This document shows, one piece after another, positions 22,480 through 34,838 of a stretch of DNA of 64,000 nt; positions within the stretch are counted from its first letter, which is position 1, and each line of letters begins with the position of its first letter. Source of the stretch: Haematobia irritans (Eukaryota > Arthropoda > Insecta > Diptera > Muscidae); NCBI RefSeq assembly GCF_050003625.1, contig NC_134398.1, positions 59,171,641 through 59,235,640 of the forward strand, read 5' to 3'. The translations under genes were made by a program, and so were the position numbers. Under the pieces are notes generated by a model. That model saw only the letters and a list, made by a program, of their open reading frames with translations, was not told the origin of the DNA and ran no database searches.

Positions 22480-22682
22480 TTATTGGTCATTGTGTAATTC
22501 GGGTTGATCAACTAATCTTTCACAGTAATGTTTTACAGGTAGATCATATGGTGCAACCAATTTGAAAAACGTTCGCCATAGTCGCACAGCTGGTTTTTCC
22601 AGTGTGGACGGAGGTGACGTTTTGAGCATTCCAAGACAAAAATGTCTTTCACATTTTAACACCTTCGGGATAGGAACAAAAT
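22480..22682 (-). CDS. Possible terminal coding exon, protein not recognised
   Basis: On the minus strand a good splice acceptor (TTTCTATCGACAG, ending at 22683) is followed by 67 open codons: VPIPKVLKCERHFCLGML, then SPPSTLEKPAVRLWRTFFKL and ending CERLVDQPELHNDQ, stop at 22480-22482. The amino-acid composition looks like real protein and unlike the repeats around it. I do not recognise the family. The partner exon would lie beyond 22747, where repeat E and A2 are. It could be a host exon, a retained exon of a broken gene, or chance. Confidence 0.35.
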
Positions 22683-22746
22683 CTGTCGATAGAAATAAAT
22701 GGAAAAGTGAAATTAAATAATAAAGTGACATAATGCATTCTTATTC

Positions 22747-22840
22747 CCAGCAAAAAAGCGTCGCCAAAAAAGTGGTGAAAATGTTCTTTTTGGATCCGGA
22801 AGTGGTGCAAAATTGCCGCAGAAGCGATGATTTTAACACG
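22747..22840 (+). repeat. Left end of repeat family E
   Basis: CCAGCAAAAAAGCGTCGCC followed by AAGTGGTGAAAATGTTC and a GGAAGTGGTGCAAAATTG phrase. The same segment occurs on the other strand at about 48575-48727. It looks like the terminal part of a TIR element; the right end is not located. Confidence 0.5.
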
Positions 22841-23403
22841 GGCTTGTCATACAAACACAGAAAAACATGTTTCGACATGGTTGCCGCATCCATTTAATGA
22901 TTATCTAGAATAGGTAATTGTCGCGAAAACCATGTATTTTGTCTTTGTAAAAATAATTTTCAAGCGGAGAAAAATATATGTTGTCAATAAGCATTAAAAT
23001 GGTTCTCAAATGCCGCAAACATGTTCTATTACTTAAATGATAGAATTTTAGACCATTATATGGTCGGGAAAATTATATACCGACCATTCAATTTGTTTAC
23101 TTTTTTGCAGAGAAAAAAGTATTTTTATAGGTTACGTATAGACATGCCCAGAACCATTACATGGCCATAAAGACCATGTACATTGTTTCCGGGACCATTT
23201 CATTTTTTAATTTTTTGCAGCGAAAAGAATTTTATAAAAACATTGAGCAGGTATACACGATTTTCATTTTGCGCGTCAGTCGTGTGTTGAATGTTTCTTG
23301 GAATGGACGGAGAATACGGAATTACTGTTTTTTGTGTTAATTTATTTATTCAGAAGTGGCACGTGGTATTATGTGAATACAAAAATGGAAAGTGTAATTG
23401 AAA
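22841..23403. other. Unclassified; repeated ACCAT/ATGGT phrases, possible weak promoter
   Basis: The stretch 23030-23220 has several GACCAT...ATGGTC small palindromes. At 23275-23280 a TCAGTC initiator-like motif lies about 20 bases after TATACA and before an ATG at 23298 (begins MEWTENTELLFF). This short frame runs into A2. A 3' splice-like TTTTGTTTGCAG follows A2 at about 25175-25186. The evidence is too thin to call a gene. Confidence 0.25.
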
Positions 23404-25127
23404 ACAAGTATATACGGCCGCAAGTTCGGCCAGGCCGAATCTTATGTACCCACCACCATGGATTGCGTAGAAACTTCTACGAAAGACTATCATCCACAAT
23501 CGAATTACTTGGGTTGTGGTATCTTAAAACTTCTTAACATCGTTTTCTAAATTGTGATTTAGTCCATACATGGTATATATTAGACAAAAAAGTTATGTAT
23601 AGTTAAGTCTACAAATAATTACGAATCGATATGGACTTTTTGTACGTAGAGAGCCAGAATTGAAATATGGGGGTCGCTTATATGGGAGCTATATACAATT
23701 ATGAACTTGATATGGACCAATTTTTGTGTGATTGGGGATCGATTTATCTGAGGGCCATATATAACTATAGACCGATATGGACCTAGTTAGGCATGGTTGT
23801 TAACGACCATATATTAGCACAATGTACCAAATTTCAACTCACTCGGATGAAATTTGCTCCTCCAAGAGGTTCCAAAACCAAATCTCGGGATCGGTTTATA
23901 TGGGGCTATGTACGATTATGGACTGATATGGACCACTTTTGGCATGGTTGTTAAATATCATATACGATCGCCACGTACCAAATTTCAAGCAGATCGGATG
24001 AATTTTGCTTCTCCAAAAGGCACCGGAGGTCAAATCTGGGGATCGGTTTATATGGGAGCTATATATAATTATGGACTGATAGGAACCAATTCCTGCATGG
24101 TTGGTGGATACCATATACTAACATCACGTACCAAATTCCAACCGAATGGGAAGAATTTTGCTCTTTCAAGGGGCTCTGGAGGTCAAATCTGGGGATCGGT
24201 TTATATGGGGCCTATATATAATTTGGACCGATATCGACCAATTTTTGCATGGGAGTTTGAGGCCATATATTAACACCACGTACCAAATTTCGACTGAATC
24301 AGATGAATTTTGGTCTTCCAAGAGGTTCCGGAGATCAAATCTGGTGATCGGTTTATATGGGGGCTATATATAATTATGGACCGATGTGGACCAATTTTTG
24401 CATGGTTGTTAGAGACCATATACTAACACTATGTACCAAATTTCAGCCGGATCGGATGAAATTTGCTTCTCTTAGAGGCCTCGCAAGCCAAATCGGGGGA
24501 TCGGTTTATGTGGGGGCTATATATAATTATGGACCGATGTCGACCAATTTTTGCATGGTTGTTAAAGACCATATACTAACACCATGTACCAAATTTCAGC
24601 CGGATCGGATGAAATTTGCTTCTCTTAGAGGCCTCGCAAGCCAAATCGGGGGATCGGTTTATATGGGGGCTATATATAATTATGGACCGATGTGGACCAA
24701 TTTTTGCATGGTTGTTAGAGACCATATACCAACACCATGTACCAAATTTCAGCCGGATCGGATGAAACTTGCTTCTCTTAGAGGCCTCGCAAGCCAAATT
24801 TTGGGGTCCGTTTATATGGGGGCTATACGTAAAAGTGGACCGATATGGCCCATTTGCAATACCATCCGACCTACATCAATAACAACTACTTGTGCCAAGT
24901 TTCAAGTCGATAGCTTGTTTCGTTCGGAAGTTAGCGTGATTTCAACAGACGGACGGACGGACGGACGGACGGACGGACGGACGGACGGACGGACATGCTC
25001 AGATCGACTCAGAATTTCACCACGACCCAGAATATATATACTTTATGGGGTCTTAGAGCAATATTTCGATGTGTTACAAACGGAATGACAAAGTTAATAT
25101 ACCCCCCATCCTATGGTGGTGGGTATA
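23404..25127 (-). mobile_element. DINE/HINE-like element A2, full length
   Basis: Family A copy with TATACCC at 25127 and ACTTGT ending at 23404. The microsatellite is at 24949-24994 (about 11.5 units). It is near-identical to A1 across the body. No target duplication is evident. Confidence 0.85.
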
Positions 25128-25309
25128 AAAATTTACCTGTTTTTGTTCTGCATTTTGATACTTGGTATAATTTATTTTTGTTTGCAGTAACATGATGTCT
25201 GCGTTGGTACATTTGATGGGCACGAAGTAAATATGGAATGATTACTTATTGTTGAAATTATTTGGTTGTCGGAAGGTCCGCTTTAGTAAGGGTGTTGTCA
25301 CAACCACCA
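25128..25309. other. Flank of A2; possible 3' splice site only
   Basis: TTATTTTTGTTTGCAG at about 25171-25186 is followed by twelve open codons to a TAA. It might be the end of a gene broken by A2, but no homology is recognised. Confidence 0.25.
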
Positions 25310-25934
25310 TAGAATGCTGAGGGTGTATAAAAAGTTTTATAAAGTCGGAAATATCGATTTCCGACTTTATAAATATATATAGAAGTTCTAACGATGTCCG
25401 TCTGTCTGGCTGGATGTCTGAAAGACCCAATTTTCATCCGACTTTCTAATCTAGAGTCATTTTAGGTCAACAAGCTATGCTAAATTTGATATATATCGGT
25501 CAGTGTTTTGATATAGCTCCCAAATAGACCAATCTCCCAATTTGACTTCTTGAGGGTATGGAAGCCACAATTTTCATCCGACGTGCTTGAAATTGGAAAT
25601 CTAGAAGTATTTTAAGTTCGTATGGTGTTGTTCTAAATTTGGTATATATCGGACCATCTTGAATCAGTCCCCAACCCATAGTTTGATAAAGCCCCCTTAT
25701 AGACCGATATTTTAAAGTCGTAAAGAGCTATACCAAATGTAGTATATATTGGGTCGTGTTTTAATATAGCTCTCATATATACAGATATCTAAATTTGGGG
25801 CACGATTTTTTTCAAATTTTTCAAACATAGTATATATCGATCTATGTTTCATTTCCTTCATAGACCAATCTCCCGATTCCATTTCTTTAACCAATAGAAA
25901 GAACAAACTGTTATGCAAATCTGTTTTGGACATA

Positions 25935-27203
25935 ACAGGTTGGCTGATAAGTCCCCGGTCTAACAAAGAAAAACACATTTTTTTGTCAAAATTCGTTTTT
26001 TTTTATTCAACATAGTTCCCTTCAAGAGCGATACAACGATTATAACGACCTTCCAATTTTTTGATACCATTTTGGTAGTACTCCTTCGGTTTTGCCTCAA
26101 AATAGGCCTCAGTTTCGGCGATCACCTCTTCATTGCAGCCAAATTTTTTCCCTGCGAGCATCCTTTTGAGGTCTGAGTACTAGAAAAAGTCGCTGGGGCC
26201 AGATCTGGAGAATACGGTGGGTGGGGAAGCAATTCGAAGCCCAATTCATGAATTTTTGCCATCGTTCTCAATGACTTGTGGCACGGTGCGTTGTCTTGGT
26301 GGAACAACACTTTTTTCTTCTTCATTTTTGCCGCGATTTCGACCTTTAAACGCTTCAATAACGCCATATAATAGTCACTGTTGATGGTTTTTCCCTTCTC
26401 AAGATAATCGATAAAAATTATTCCATGTGCATCCCAAAAAAACAGAGGCCATTACTTTGCCAGCGGACTTTTGAGTCTTTCCACGCTTCGGAGACGGTTC
26501 ACCGGTCGCTGTCCACTCAGCCGACTGTCGATTGGACTCAGGAGTGTAGTGATGGAGCCATGTCTCATCCATTGTCACAAATCGACGGAAAAACTCGGGT
26601 GTATTACGAGTTAACAGCTGCAAACACTGCTTAGAATCATCAATACGATGTTGTTTTTGGTCAAATGTGAGCTCGAGCGGCACCCATTTTGCACAGAGCT
26701 CCGCATATCAAAATATTGATGAATGATATGACCAACACGTTTTTTTGATATTTTTAAGGCCTCTGCTATCTCGATCAACTTCATTTTATGGTCATTCAAA
26801 ATCATTTTGTGGATTTTTTGATGTTTTTGTCGGTAACCACCTTTTTCGGGCGTCCACTGCGTTCACCGTCCTCCGTGCTCATTTCACCACGCTTGAGTTT
26901 TGCATACCAATCAATTATTGTTGATTTCTCTGGGGCAGAATCATTATCAAGCCAAGTTTTTGATTCCACCGTATTTTTTCCCTTCAGACAACAGTATTTT
27001 ATCAAAACACGAAATTCCTGTTTTTCCATTTTTTTCACTTTAACAAAAGTTGCTTCACAAAAGACGCTCTATCTCACAAACTAAATGACTTGCAGACGTC
27101 AAATTTTGACACGAATCATTTGAAGGTTGGTACTATATAAAAATAATATGCATTTAAGCGACGCCATCTATGTGTCAGACCGGGAACTTATCAGCCAACC
27201 TGT
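25935..27203 (-). mobile_element. Himar1-like (irritans-group) mariner M1
   Basis: Ends ACAGGTTGGCTGATAAGT and its reverse complement, TA on both sides (25933-25934 and 27204-27205), 1,269 bp. The ends and coding region match the Himar1 type first described from the horn fly, from memory of that sequence. Nearly the whole element is present but the gene is broken. Confidence 0.85.
26003..27029 (-). pseudogene. Himar1-like mariner transposase, frameshifted
   Basis: The protein begins MEKQEFRVLIKYCCLKGKN (27029) and continues STIIDWYAKLKRGEMSTED, with WTATGEPSPKRGKTQKSAGK and FHQDNAPCHKSL later. Full mariner transposases are about 345 residues with an N-terminal paired helix-turn-helix part and a DD34D domain. 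Here a small deletion removes residues after WLDN, and at least three more frame breaks follow. The most telling is one base missing from a C-run (near 26192) directly before the third catalytic D, so SPDLAPSD becomes SPDLAPATF. The last codons (stop complement at 26003-26005) are preserved in another frame. It cannot encode an active enzyme. Confidence 0.85.
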
Positions 27204-27487
27204 TATAAATGATACTAAATATCATTAATGTTTTGATTTTCATTTTTATACAGCCCCCATGCCGGCTGACTGCATTATCCATTTCGCGCAATAACTATCC
27301 TCTGTATGAATCTACAGAATTTAGATTTGAAATCGTATAAAATGTCATATTTAACTACATTGTAGTTTCTTGAACGCTTAAACAGAAATTTATGACTAAA
27401 CTTAAAAATTAAAAAAAACAATTGCTATCATTTCTAAACCGCTCAGATTTATTTCAGTAATAGTTCATTGTATTATTTTCAAGCATA

Positions 27488-27778
27488 CACAGAAAAAAAA
27501 TTCACGAAAATTTTTCCAATTAAAATCTTAATTGAGTTTTAAAAAATATTCAATTAAAAATTTAATTGAATCAACAAATTTTTTAATTGAAATAAAAATC
27601 AATCACACAAATTAATAGTATCAATTAATTTTTTAATTGGATCTATTAATTTTTTAATTGACTGTCAATTAATTTTTTAATTGATACTATCATTTCTGTG
27701 ATTGAAGACATTTCAATTAAAAAATTAATTGGATCAATTAATTTCGTGATTGAATCAGAAAAATATTTTTTTTGTGTG
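27488..27778. mobile_element. MITE family H, complete copy
   Basis: Starts CACAGAAAAAAAATTCACG, ends with the reverse complement of CACACAAAAAAAATA, TA on both sides (27486-27487 and 27779-27780). The interior has at least eight AATTAATT/TTAATTG palindromes, which should fold into a long rod. Confidence 0.7.
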
Positions 27779-27946
27779 TACAGAAGCATTTTAATCTGTT
27801 ACCCTCCAAACATTCTGCGAGTGTTAGGATGATTGATCATTGGAATGATTATTTTATGACTCCGTCTGATGTTCAGTTATGGATTAATTATAGCCATGAG
27901 TAATTATTGACTCTTTTGTTATGCCAAAATACGATGTTCTGATTTT

Positions 27947-29670
27947 TATACCCACCACCATAGGATGGGGGGTATATTAACTTTGTCATTCCGTTTGTAA
28001 CACATCGAAATATTGCTCTAAGACCCCATAAAGTATATATATTCTGGGTCGTGGTGAAATTCTGAGTCGATCTGAGCATGTCCGTCCGTCCGTCCGTCCG
28101 TCCGTCCGTCCGTCCGTCCGTCCGTCTGTTGAAATCACGCTAACTTCCGAACGAAACAAGCTATCGACTTGAAACTTGGCACAAGTAGTTGTTATTGATG
28201 TAGGTCGGATGGTATTGCAAATGGGCCATATCGGTCCACTTTTACGTATAGCCCCCATATAAACGGACCCCAAAATTTGGCTTGCGAGGCCTCTAAGAGA
28301 AGCAAGTTTCATCCGATCCGGCTGAAATTTGGTACATGGTGTTGGTATATGGTCTCTAACAACCATGCAAAAATTGGTCCACATCGGTCCATAATTATAT
28401 ATAGCCCCCATATAAACCGATCCCCCGATTTGGCTTGCGAGGCCTCTAAGAGAAGCAAATTTCATCCGATCCGGCTGAAATTTGGTACATGGTGTTAGTA
28501 TATGGTCTTTAACAACCATGCAAAAATTGGTCGACATCGGTCCATAATTATATATAGCCCCCACATAAACCGATCCCCCGATTTGGCTTGCGAGGCCTCT
28601 AAGAGAAGCAAATTTCATCCGATCCGGCTGAAATTTGGTACATAGTGTTAGTATATGGTCTCTAACAACCATGCAAAAATTGGTCCACATCGGTCCATAA
28701 TTATATATAGCCCCCATATAAACCGATCACCAGATTTGATCTCCGGAACCTCTTGGAAGACCAAAATTCATCTGATTCAGTCGAAATTTGGTACGTGGTG
28801 TTAATATATGGCCTCAAACTCCCATGCAAAAATTGGTCGATATCGGTCCAAATTATATATAGGCCCCATATAAACCGATCCCCAGATTTGACCTCCAGAG
28901 CCCCTTGAAAGAGCAAAATTCTTCCCATTCGGTTGGAATTTGGTACGTGATGTTAGTATATGGTATCCACCAACCATGCAGGAATTGGTTCCTATCAGTC
29001 CATAATTATATATAGCTCCCATATAAACCGATCCCCAGATTTGACCTCCGGTGCCTTTTGGAGAAGCAAAATTCATCCGATCTGCTTGAAATTTGGTACG
29101 TGGCGATCGTATATGATATTTAACAACCATGCCAAAAGTGGTCCATATCAGTCCATAATCGTACATAGCCCCATATAAACCGATCCCGAGATTTGGTTTT
29201 GGAACCTCTTGGAGGAGCAAATTTCATCCGAGTGAGTTGAAATTTGGTACATTGTGCTAATATATGGTCGTTAACAACCATGCCTAACTAGGTCCATATC
29301 GGTCTATAGTTATATATGGCCCTCAGATAAATCGATCCCCAATCACACAAAAATTGGTCCATATCAAGTTCATAATTGTATATAGCTCCCATATAAGCGA
29401 CCCCCATATTTCAATTCTGGCTCTCTACGTACAAAAAGTCCATATCGATTCGTAATTATTTGTAGACTTAACTATACATAACTTTTTTGTCTAATATATA
29501 CCATGTATGGACTAAATCACAATTTAGAAAACGATGTTAAGAAGTTTTAAGATACCACAACCCAAGTAATTCGATTGTGGATGATAGTCTTTCGTAGAAG
29601 TTTCTACGCAATCCATGGTGGTGGGTACATAAGATTCGGCCTGGCCGAACTTGCGGCCGTATATACTTGT
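27947..29670 (+). mobile_element. DINE/HINE-like element A3, full length
   Basis: Same as A1 in structure and orientation. Microsatellite at 28081-28126 (about 11.5 units). Flanks are T-rich on both sides with no duplication. Only A1 and A3 of the nine copies run in this direction. Confidence 0.85.
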
Positions 29671-30131
29671 TATTACTCATTTTGGAGAATAATTTCTTAA
29701 TCATTAATGATTGCGTGATGAGACTCATTAAATGATATATTCTTAATCATTTTTGTTTCAATTTGCTGATTTTCATATGCACGATGCCTAAAAGAATTAT
29801 TAAAAAGTCATACATATGATTGTTTTTTCTTTCCCAGTTAGTTTGAAAAAGCGATCGTCAAACAATCACCCACAGAACTCTTTAATGATTAACATATGCG
29901 ACAACAACAGAGAAAGGGCTAACACTCATCAAACAAGCACACTTGTAATTTAAAGATGATTGTTTGTTGTTTGATTTTGTTGTAAAAATAAAATTTGAAT
30001 TTGAATCAATGCAGTACATTATAGATTGTCAATTTTTATGTTTGAGAAATAAAATACATATTTTTCAGTTGAATAAAATATTTTCACACTATAAGACCAA
30101 CGCAAATTAATTAAGTTTTTTGAGTTACAAT
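29671..30131. other. AT-rich flank of the DUF4806-like gene
   Basis: The first 100 bases contain ATGATT and GACTCATTAAATGA phrases reminiscent of the 116-bp satellite at 36219. After that nothing is recognised. Upstream exons or a promoter of the following gene could lie here but are not identifiable. Confidence 0.35.
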
Positions 30132-30786
30132 ATCGGTTGTATTATCGGAGTGCCATTTTCAACCTCAACCGCCTTAAAAGAATTCGACGTTGAGTTACAG
30201 ACTAACCCTGATTTGAATGCCGAGCTGGTAAGTTACAGTAGGTCACATTTCGCAAATATTTGACCAAGTGTCACGCCAAAAGACATTTCTGAGACATTTT
30301 GGTTACATACTAGGTATGTAACCAAATTTTTTTTTCCAATTAACGAATTAACTTTCATAATTCGTTAATTCGAAAATGTTTCAAGAAAAATATTTGGTCA
30401 AAATTTTGTATAGTGTGACAATGTCCTTAGATTAAAATTTGTTTGATACTCAAATATATACTTGTAATGTTCTTTTCTTGCAGAAGCGAATTTTAATGAA
30501 AGTGGGAGGAGAAGAATTTAAAACGTTTGTGAGACAAGCGTTTAAAAAAAAATTTAGTGGATGACTTGACCAAGGAATATTCATTCCAGTCGATGCAAAA
30601 CTTCTGCTTTATTAGTATTTTGAAAGGTATATTTTTATATTTATTCCAGACATTTTTTAATTAAACAAAATTTCAGATGTTACTCATCGTAAATTTCAAA
30701 ATGTTGACGACAATCGTATTAATATGGTTTTGCAACAATATGTTGTACACGCAAAGGAGCGTACGGAAAGGCGGCAAAAAAATTGA
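30132..30786 (+). CDS. DUF4806-like protein gene, three exons, one frame error
   Basis: Exon a (open from about 30132 to 30227) reads GVPFSTSTALKEFDVELQTN then PDLNAEL and ends in a GTAAGT donor. Exon b (30484-30626, acceptor TTTTCTTGCAG) begins KRILMKVGGEEFKTFVRQAF. Exon c (30677-30786, acceptor AATTTCAG) begins DVTHRKFQNVDDNRINMVLQ and ends RTERRQKN, stop 30784-30786. Splice phases agree (0, then 1). The order P-F/L-T...L..FE..L, GG...F.+..., K.L...L...Y resembles insect DUF4806 proteins, whose function is unknown and which are often found near transposons. In exon b a run of nine A at about 30544-30552 breaks the frame; eight would restore it, so this is either a mutation or a sequence error. 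Upstream exons are not seen. The DUF assignment is from memory of the family pattern. Confidence 0.55.
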
Positions 30787-31115
30787 GCTTCATTTCTGCA
30801 CTTTTTCTGCAATTTATAATTAAATATATGTATTCGATAATTTAACATATATAACTTTACTTAAATTTATTATATAAGATTATATAGATTTCAAACAAAT
30901 ACATTTTCTTAAATTATTTTCATATAGTTATAAAACATATAAATATATATTTAAAAACTAAAACACAAAAAATATTCATTTAACTTACATATAACGTAAC
31001 ATATAATTTATAATAGAATTTATGGTCATGAACAAAACCAAAAATTACAACATTTTTCTCTAAGTTTTTTTCATATTGTATAATACAAAATATTATATAA
31101 TAAAAATAAATAAAA
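30787..31115. other. AT-rich 3' flank of the DUF4806-like gene
   Basis: Runs of A and T with ATAAAAATAAATAAAAA just before A4. It could include the 3' UTR and polyadenylation signal. No repeat recognised. Confidence 0.4.
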
Positions 31116-32843
31116 ACAAGTATATACGGCCGCAAGTTCGGCCAGGCCGAATCTTATGTACCCACCACCATGGATTGCGTAGAAACTTCTACGAAAGACT
31201 ATCATCCACAATCGAATTACTTGGGTTGTGGTATCTTAAAACTTCTTAACATCGTTTTCTAAATTGTGATTTAGTCCATACATGGTATATATTAGACAAA
31301 AAAGTTATGTATAGTTAAGTCTACAAATAATTACGAATCGATATGGACTTTTTGTACGTAGAGAGCCAGAATTGAAATATGGGGGTCGCTTATATGGGAG
31401 CTATATACAATTATGAACTTGATATGGACCAATTTTTGTGTGATTGGGGATCGATTTATCTGAGGGCCATATATAACTATAGACCGATATGGACCTAGTT
31501 AGGCATGGTTGTTAACGACCATATATTAGCACAATGTACCAAATTTCAACTCACTCGGATGAAATTTGCTCCTCCAAGAGGTTCCAAAACCAAATCTCGG
31601 GATCGGTTTATATGGGGCTATGTACGATTATGGACTGATATGGACCACTTTTGGCATGGTTGTTAAATATCATATACGATCGCCACGTACCAAATTTCAA
31701 GCAGATCGGATGAATTTTGCTTCTCCAAAAGGCACCGGAGGTCAAATCTGGGGATCGGTTTATATGGGAGCTATATATAATTATGGACTGATAGGAACCA
31801 ATTCCTGCATGGTTGGTGGATACCATATACTAACATCACGTACCAAATTCCAACCGAATGGGAAGAATTTTGCTCTTTCAAGGGGCTCTGGAGGTCAAAT
31901 CTGGGGATCGGTTTATATGGGGCCTATATATAATTTGGACCGATATCGACCAATTTTTGCATGGGAGTTTGAGGCCATATATTAACACCACGTACCAAAT
32001 TTCGACTGAATCAGATGAATTTTGGTCTTCCAAGAGGTTCCGGAGATCAAATCTGGTGATCGGTTTATATGGGGGCTATATATAATTATGGACCGATGTG
32101 GACCAATTTTTGCATGGTTGTTAGAGACCATATACTAACACTATGTACCAAATTTCAGCCGGATCGGATGAAATTTGCTTCTCTTAGAGGCCTCGCAAGC
32201 CAAATCGGGGGATCGGTTTATGTGGGGGCTATATATAATTATGGACCGATGTCGACCAATTTTTGCATGGTTGTTAAAGACCATATACTAACACCATGTA
32301 CCAAATTTCAGCCGGATCGGATGAAATTTGCTTCTCTTAGAGGCCTCGCAAGCCAAATCGGGGGATCGGTTTATATGGGGGCTATATATAATTATGGACC
32401 GATGTGGACCAATTTTTGCATGGTTGTTAGAGACCATATACCAACACCATGTACCAAATTTCAGCCGGATCGGATGAAACTTGCTTCTCTTAGAGGCCTC
32501 GCAAGCCAAATTTTGGGGTCCGTTTATATGGGGGCTATACGTAAAAGTGGACCGATATGGCCCATTTGCAATACCATCCGACCTACATCAATAACAACTA
32601 CTTGTGCCAAGTTTCAAGTCGATAGCTTGTTTCGTTCGGAAGTTAGCGTGATTTCAACAGACGGACGGACGGACGGACGGACGGACGGACGGACGGACGG
32701 ACGGACGGACATGCTCAGATCGACTCAGAATTTCACCACGACCCAGAATATATATACTTTATGGGGTCTTAGAGCAATATTTCGATGTGTTACAAACGGA
32801 ATGACAAAGTTAATATACCCCCCATCCTATGGTGGTGGGTATA
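31116..32843 (-). mobile_element. DINE/HINE-like element A4, full length
   Basis: TATACCC at 32843, ACTTGT ending at 31116. Microsatellite about 12.5 units (32660-32710). Near-identical to A1. Its far side borders a fragment of the 116-bp satellite. Confidence 0.85.
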
Positions 32844-32903
32844 AAAACATTACATGTAAAGACTTATAAATGTATATTAAGACGGAGTACAATATCAATC
32901 AAA
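32844..32903 (+). repeat. Fragment of the 116-bp satellite
   Basis: GACTTATAAATGTATATTAA then GACGGAGTACAATATCAATC match units at 36219-36545 (GACTCATAAATGAATATTAG, GGCGGAATGCAACATCAATC). The array continues after A-beta-1, showing the clean insertion site of that element. Confidence 0.6.
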
Positions 32904-33110
32904 ACAAGTATGTACGGCCGTAAGTTCGGCCAGGCAGAAGCTTATGTACCCTCCATCATGGATTGCGTAGAGACTTCTTCTAAACACTGCCATCCACAAT
33001 CGAATTATTTGAGTTGCGGTAACGCTTGCCGATGGCAAGGTATCTTAAAACCTCCTAACATCGCCTTCTAAATTGTATGTAAGTCCATACGTGGTATATA
33101 TTAAATAAAA

Positions 33111-34838
33111 ACAAGTATATACGGCCGCAAGTTCGGCCAGGCCGAATCTTATGTACCCACCACCATGGATTGCGTAGAAACTTCTACGAAAGACTATCAT
33201 CCACAATCGAATTACTTGGGTTGTGGTATCTTAAAACTTCTTAACATCGTTTTCTAAATTGTGATTTAGTCCATACATGGTATATATTAGACAAAAAAGT
33301 TATGTATAGTTAAGTCTACAAATAATTACGAATCGATATGGACTTTTTGTACGTAGAGAGCCAGAATTGAAATATGGGGGTCGCTTATATGGGAGCTATA
33401 TACAATTATGAACTTGATATGGACCAATTTTTGTGTGATTGGGGATCGATTTATCTGAGGGCCATATATAACTATAGACCGATATGGACCTAGTTAGGCA
33501 TGGTTGTTAACGACCATATATTAGCACAATGTACCAAATTTCAACTCACTCGGATGAAATTTGCTCCTCCAAGAGGTTCCAAAACCAAATCTCGGGATCG
33601 GTTTATATGGGGCTATGTACGATTATGGACTGATATGGACCACTTTTGGCATGGTTGTTAAATATCATATACGATCGCCACGTACCAAATTTCAAGCAGA
33701 TCGGATGAATTTTGCTTCTCCAAAAGGCACCGGAGGTCAAATCTGGGGATCGGTTTATATGGGAGCTATATATAATTATGGACTGATAGGAACCAATTCC
33801 TGCATGGTTGGTGGATACCATATACTAACATCACGTACCAAATTCCAACCGAATGGGAAGAATTTTGCTCTTTCAAGGGGCTCTGGAGGTCAAATCTGGG
33901 GATCGGTTTATATGGGGCCTATATATAATTTGGACCGATATCGACCAATTTTTGCATGGGAGTTTGAGGCCATATATTAACACCACGTACCAAATTTCGA
34001 CTGAATCAGATGAATTTTGGTCTTCCAAGAGGTTCCGGAGATCAAATCTGGTGATCGGTTTATATGGGGGCTATATATAATTATGGACCGATGTGGACCA
34101 ATTTTTGCATGGTTGTTAGAGACCATATACTAACACTATGTACCAAATTTCAGCCGGATCGGATGAAATTTGCTTCTCTTAGAGGCCTCGCAAGCCAAAT
34201 CGGGGGATCGGTTTATGTGGGGGCTATATATAATTATGGACCGATGTCGACCAATTTTTGCATGGTTGTTAAAGACCATATACTAACACCATGTACCAAA
34301 TTTCAGCCGGATCGGATGAAATTTGCTTCTCTTAGAGGCCTCGCAAGCCAAATCGGGGGATCGGTTTATATGGGGGCTATATATAATTATGGACCGATGT
34401 GGACCAATTTTTGCATGGTTGTTAGAGACCATATACCAACACCATGTACCAAATTTCAGCCGGATCGGATGAAACTTGCTTCTCTTAGAGGCCTCGCAAG
34501 CCAAATTTTGGGGTCCGTTTATATGGGGGCTATACGTAAAAGTGGACCGATATGGCCCATTTGCAATACCATCCGACCTACATCAATAACAACTACTTGT
34601 GCCAAGTTTCAAGTCGATAGCTTGTTTCGTTCGGAAGTTAGCGTGATTTCAACAGACGGACGGACGGACGGACGGACGGACGGACGGACGGACGGACGGA
34701 CGGACATGCTCAGATCGACTCAGAATTTCACCACGACCCAGAATATATATACTTTATGGGGTCTTAGAGCAATATTTCGATGTGTTACAAACGGAATGAC
34801 AAAGTTAATATACCCCCCATCCTATGGTGGTGGGTATA
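33111..34838 (-). mobile_element. DINE/HINE-like element A5 inside A-beta-1
   Basis: Full-length family A copy, TATACCC at 34838, microsatellite about 12.5 units (34655-34705). Right flank AAAAGATCGATCCAATACG and left flank TATATATTAAATAAAA are the same as those of A8, so A5 and A8 occupy the same site in two copies of A-beta. Confidence 0.85.

Larger units (their letters stand above)
25310..27290 (+). repeat. Old DINE-like relic L, interrupted by mariner M1
   Basis: Contains GAGGGTGTATAAAAAG, a short GTCCGTCTGTCTGGCTGG run near 25397, and repeated phrases such as TTTTCATCCGAC, ATATATCGG and GATATAGCTCCC, like the bodies of families A, B and G but strongly diverged. M1 splits it at 25935-27203; the sequence resumes as AATGATACTAAATATC and fades out near 27290. 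Confidence 0.5.

Noticed and set aside
23256..23409. Promoter and first exon before A2
   Set aside because: Initiator-like and TATA-like motifs of this quality are expected by chance in AT-rich DNA, and the short frame has no recognised relative.
23854..25088. Long open frames of 139, 75 and 230-320 codons repeated in every A copy
   Set aside because: They follow from 153-bp (51-codon) tandem units without stops and occur on both strands. They include the microsatellite in the frame, and their sequence is simple DNA repetition with no protein family seen.
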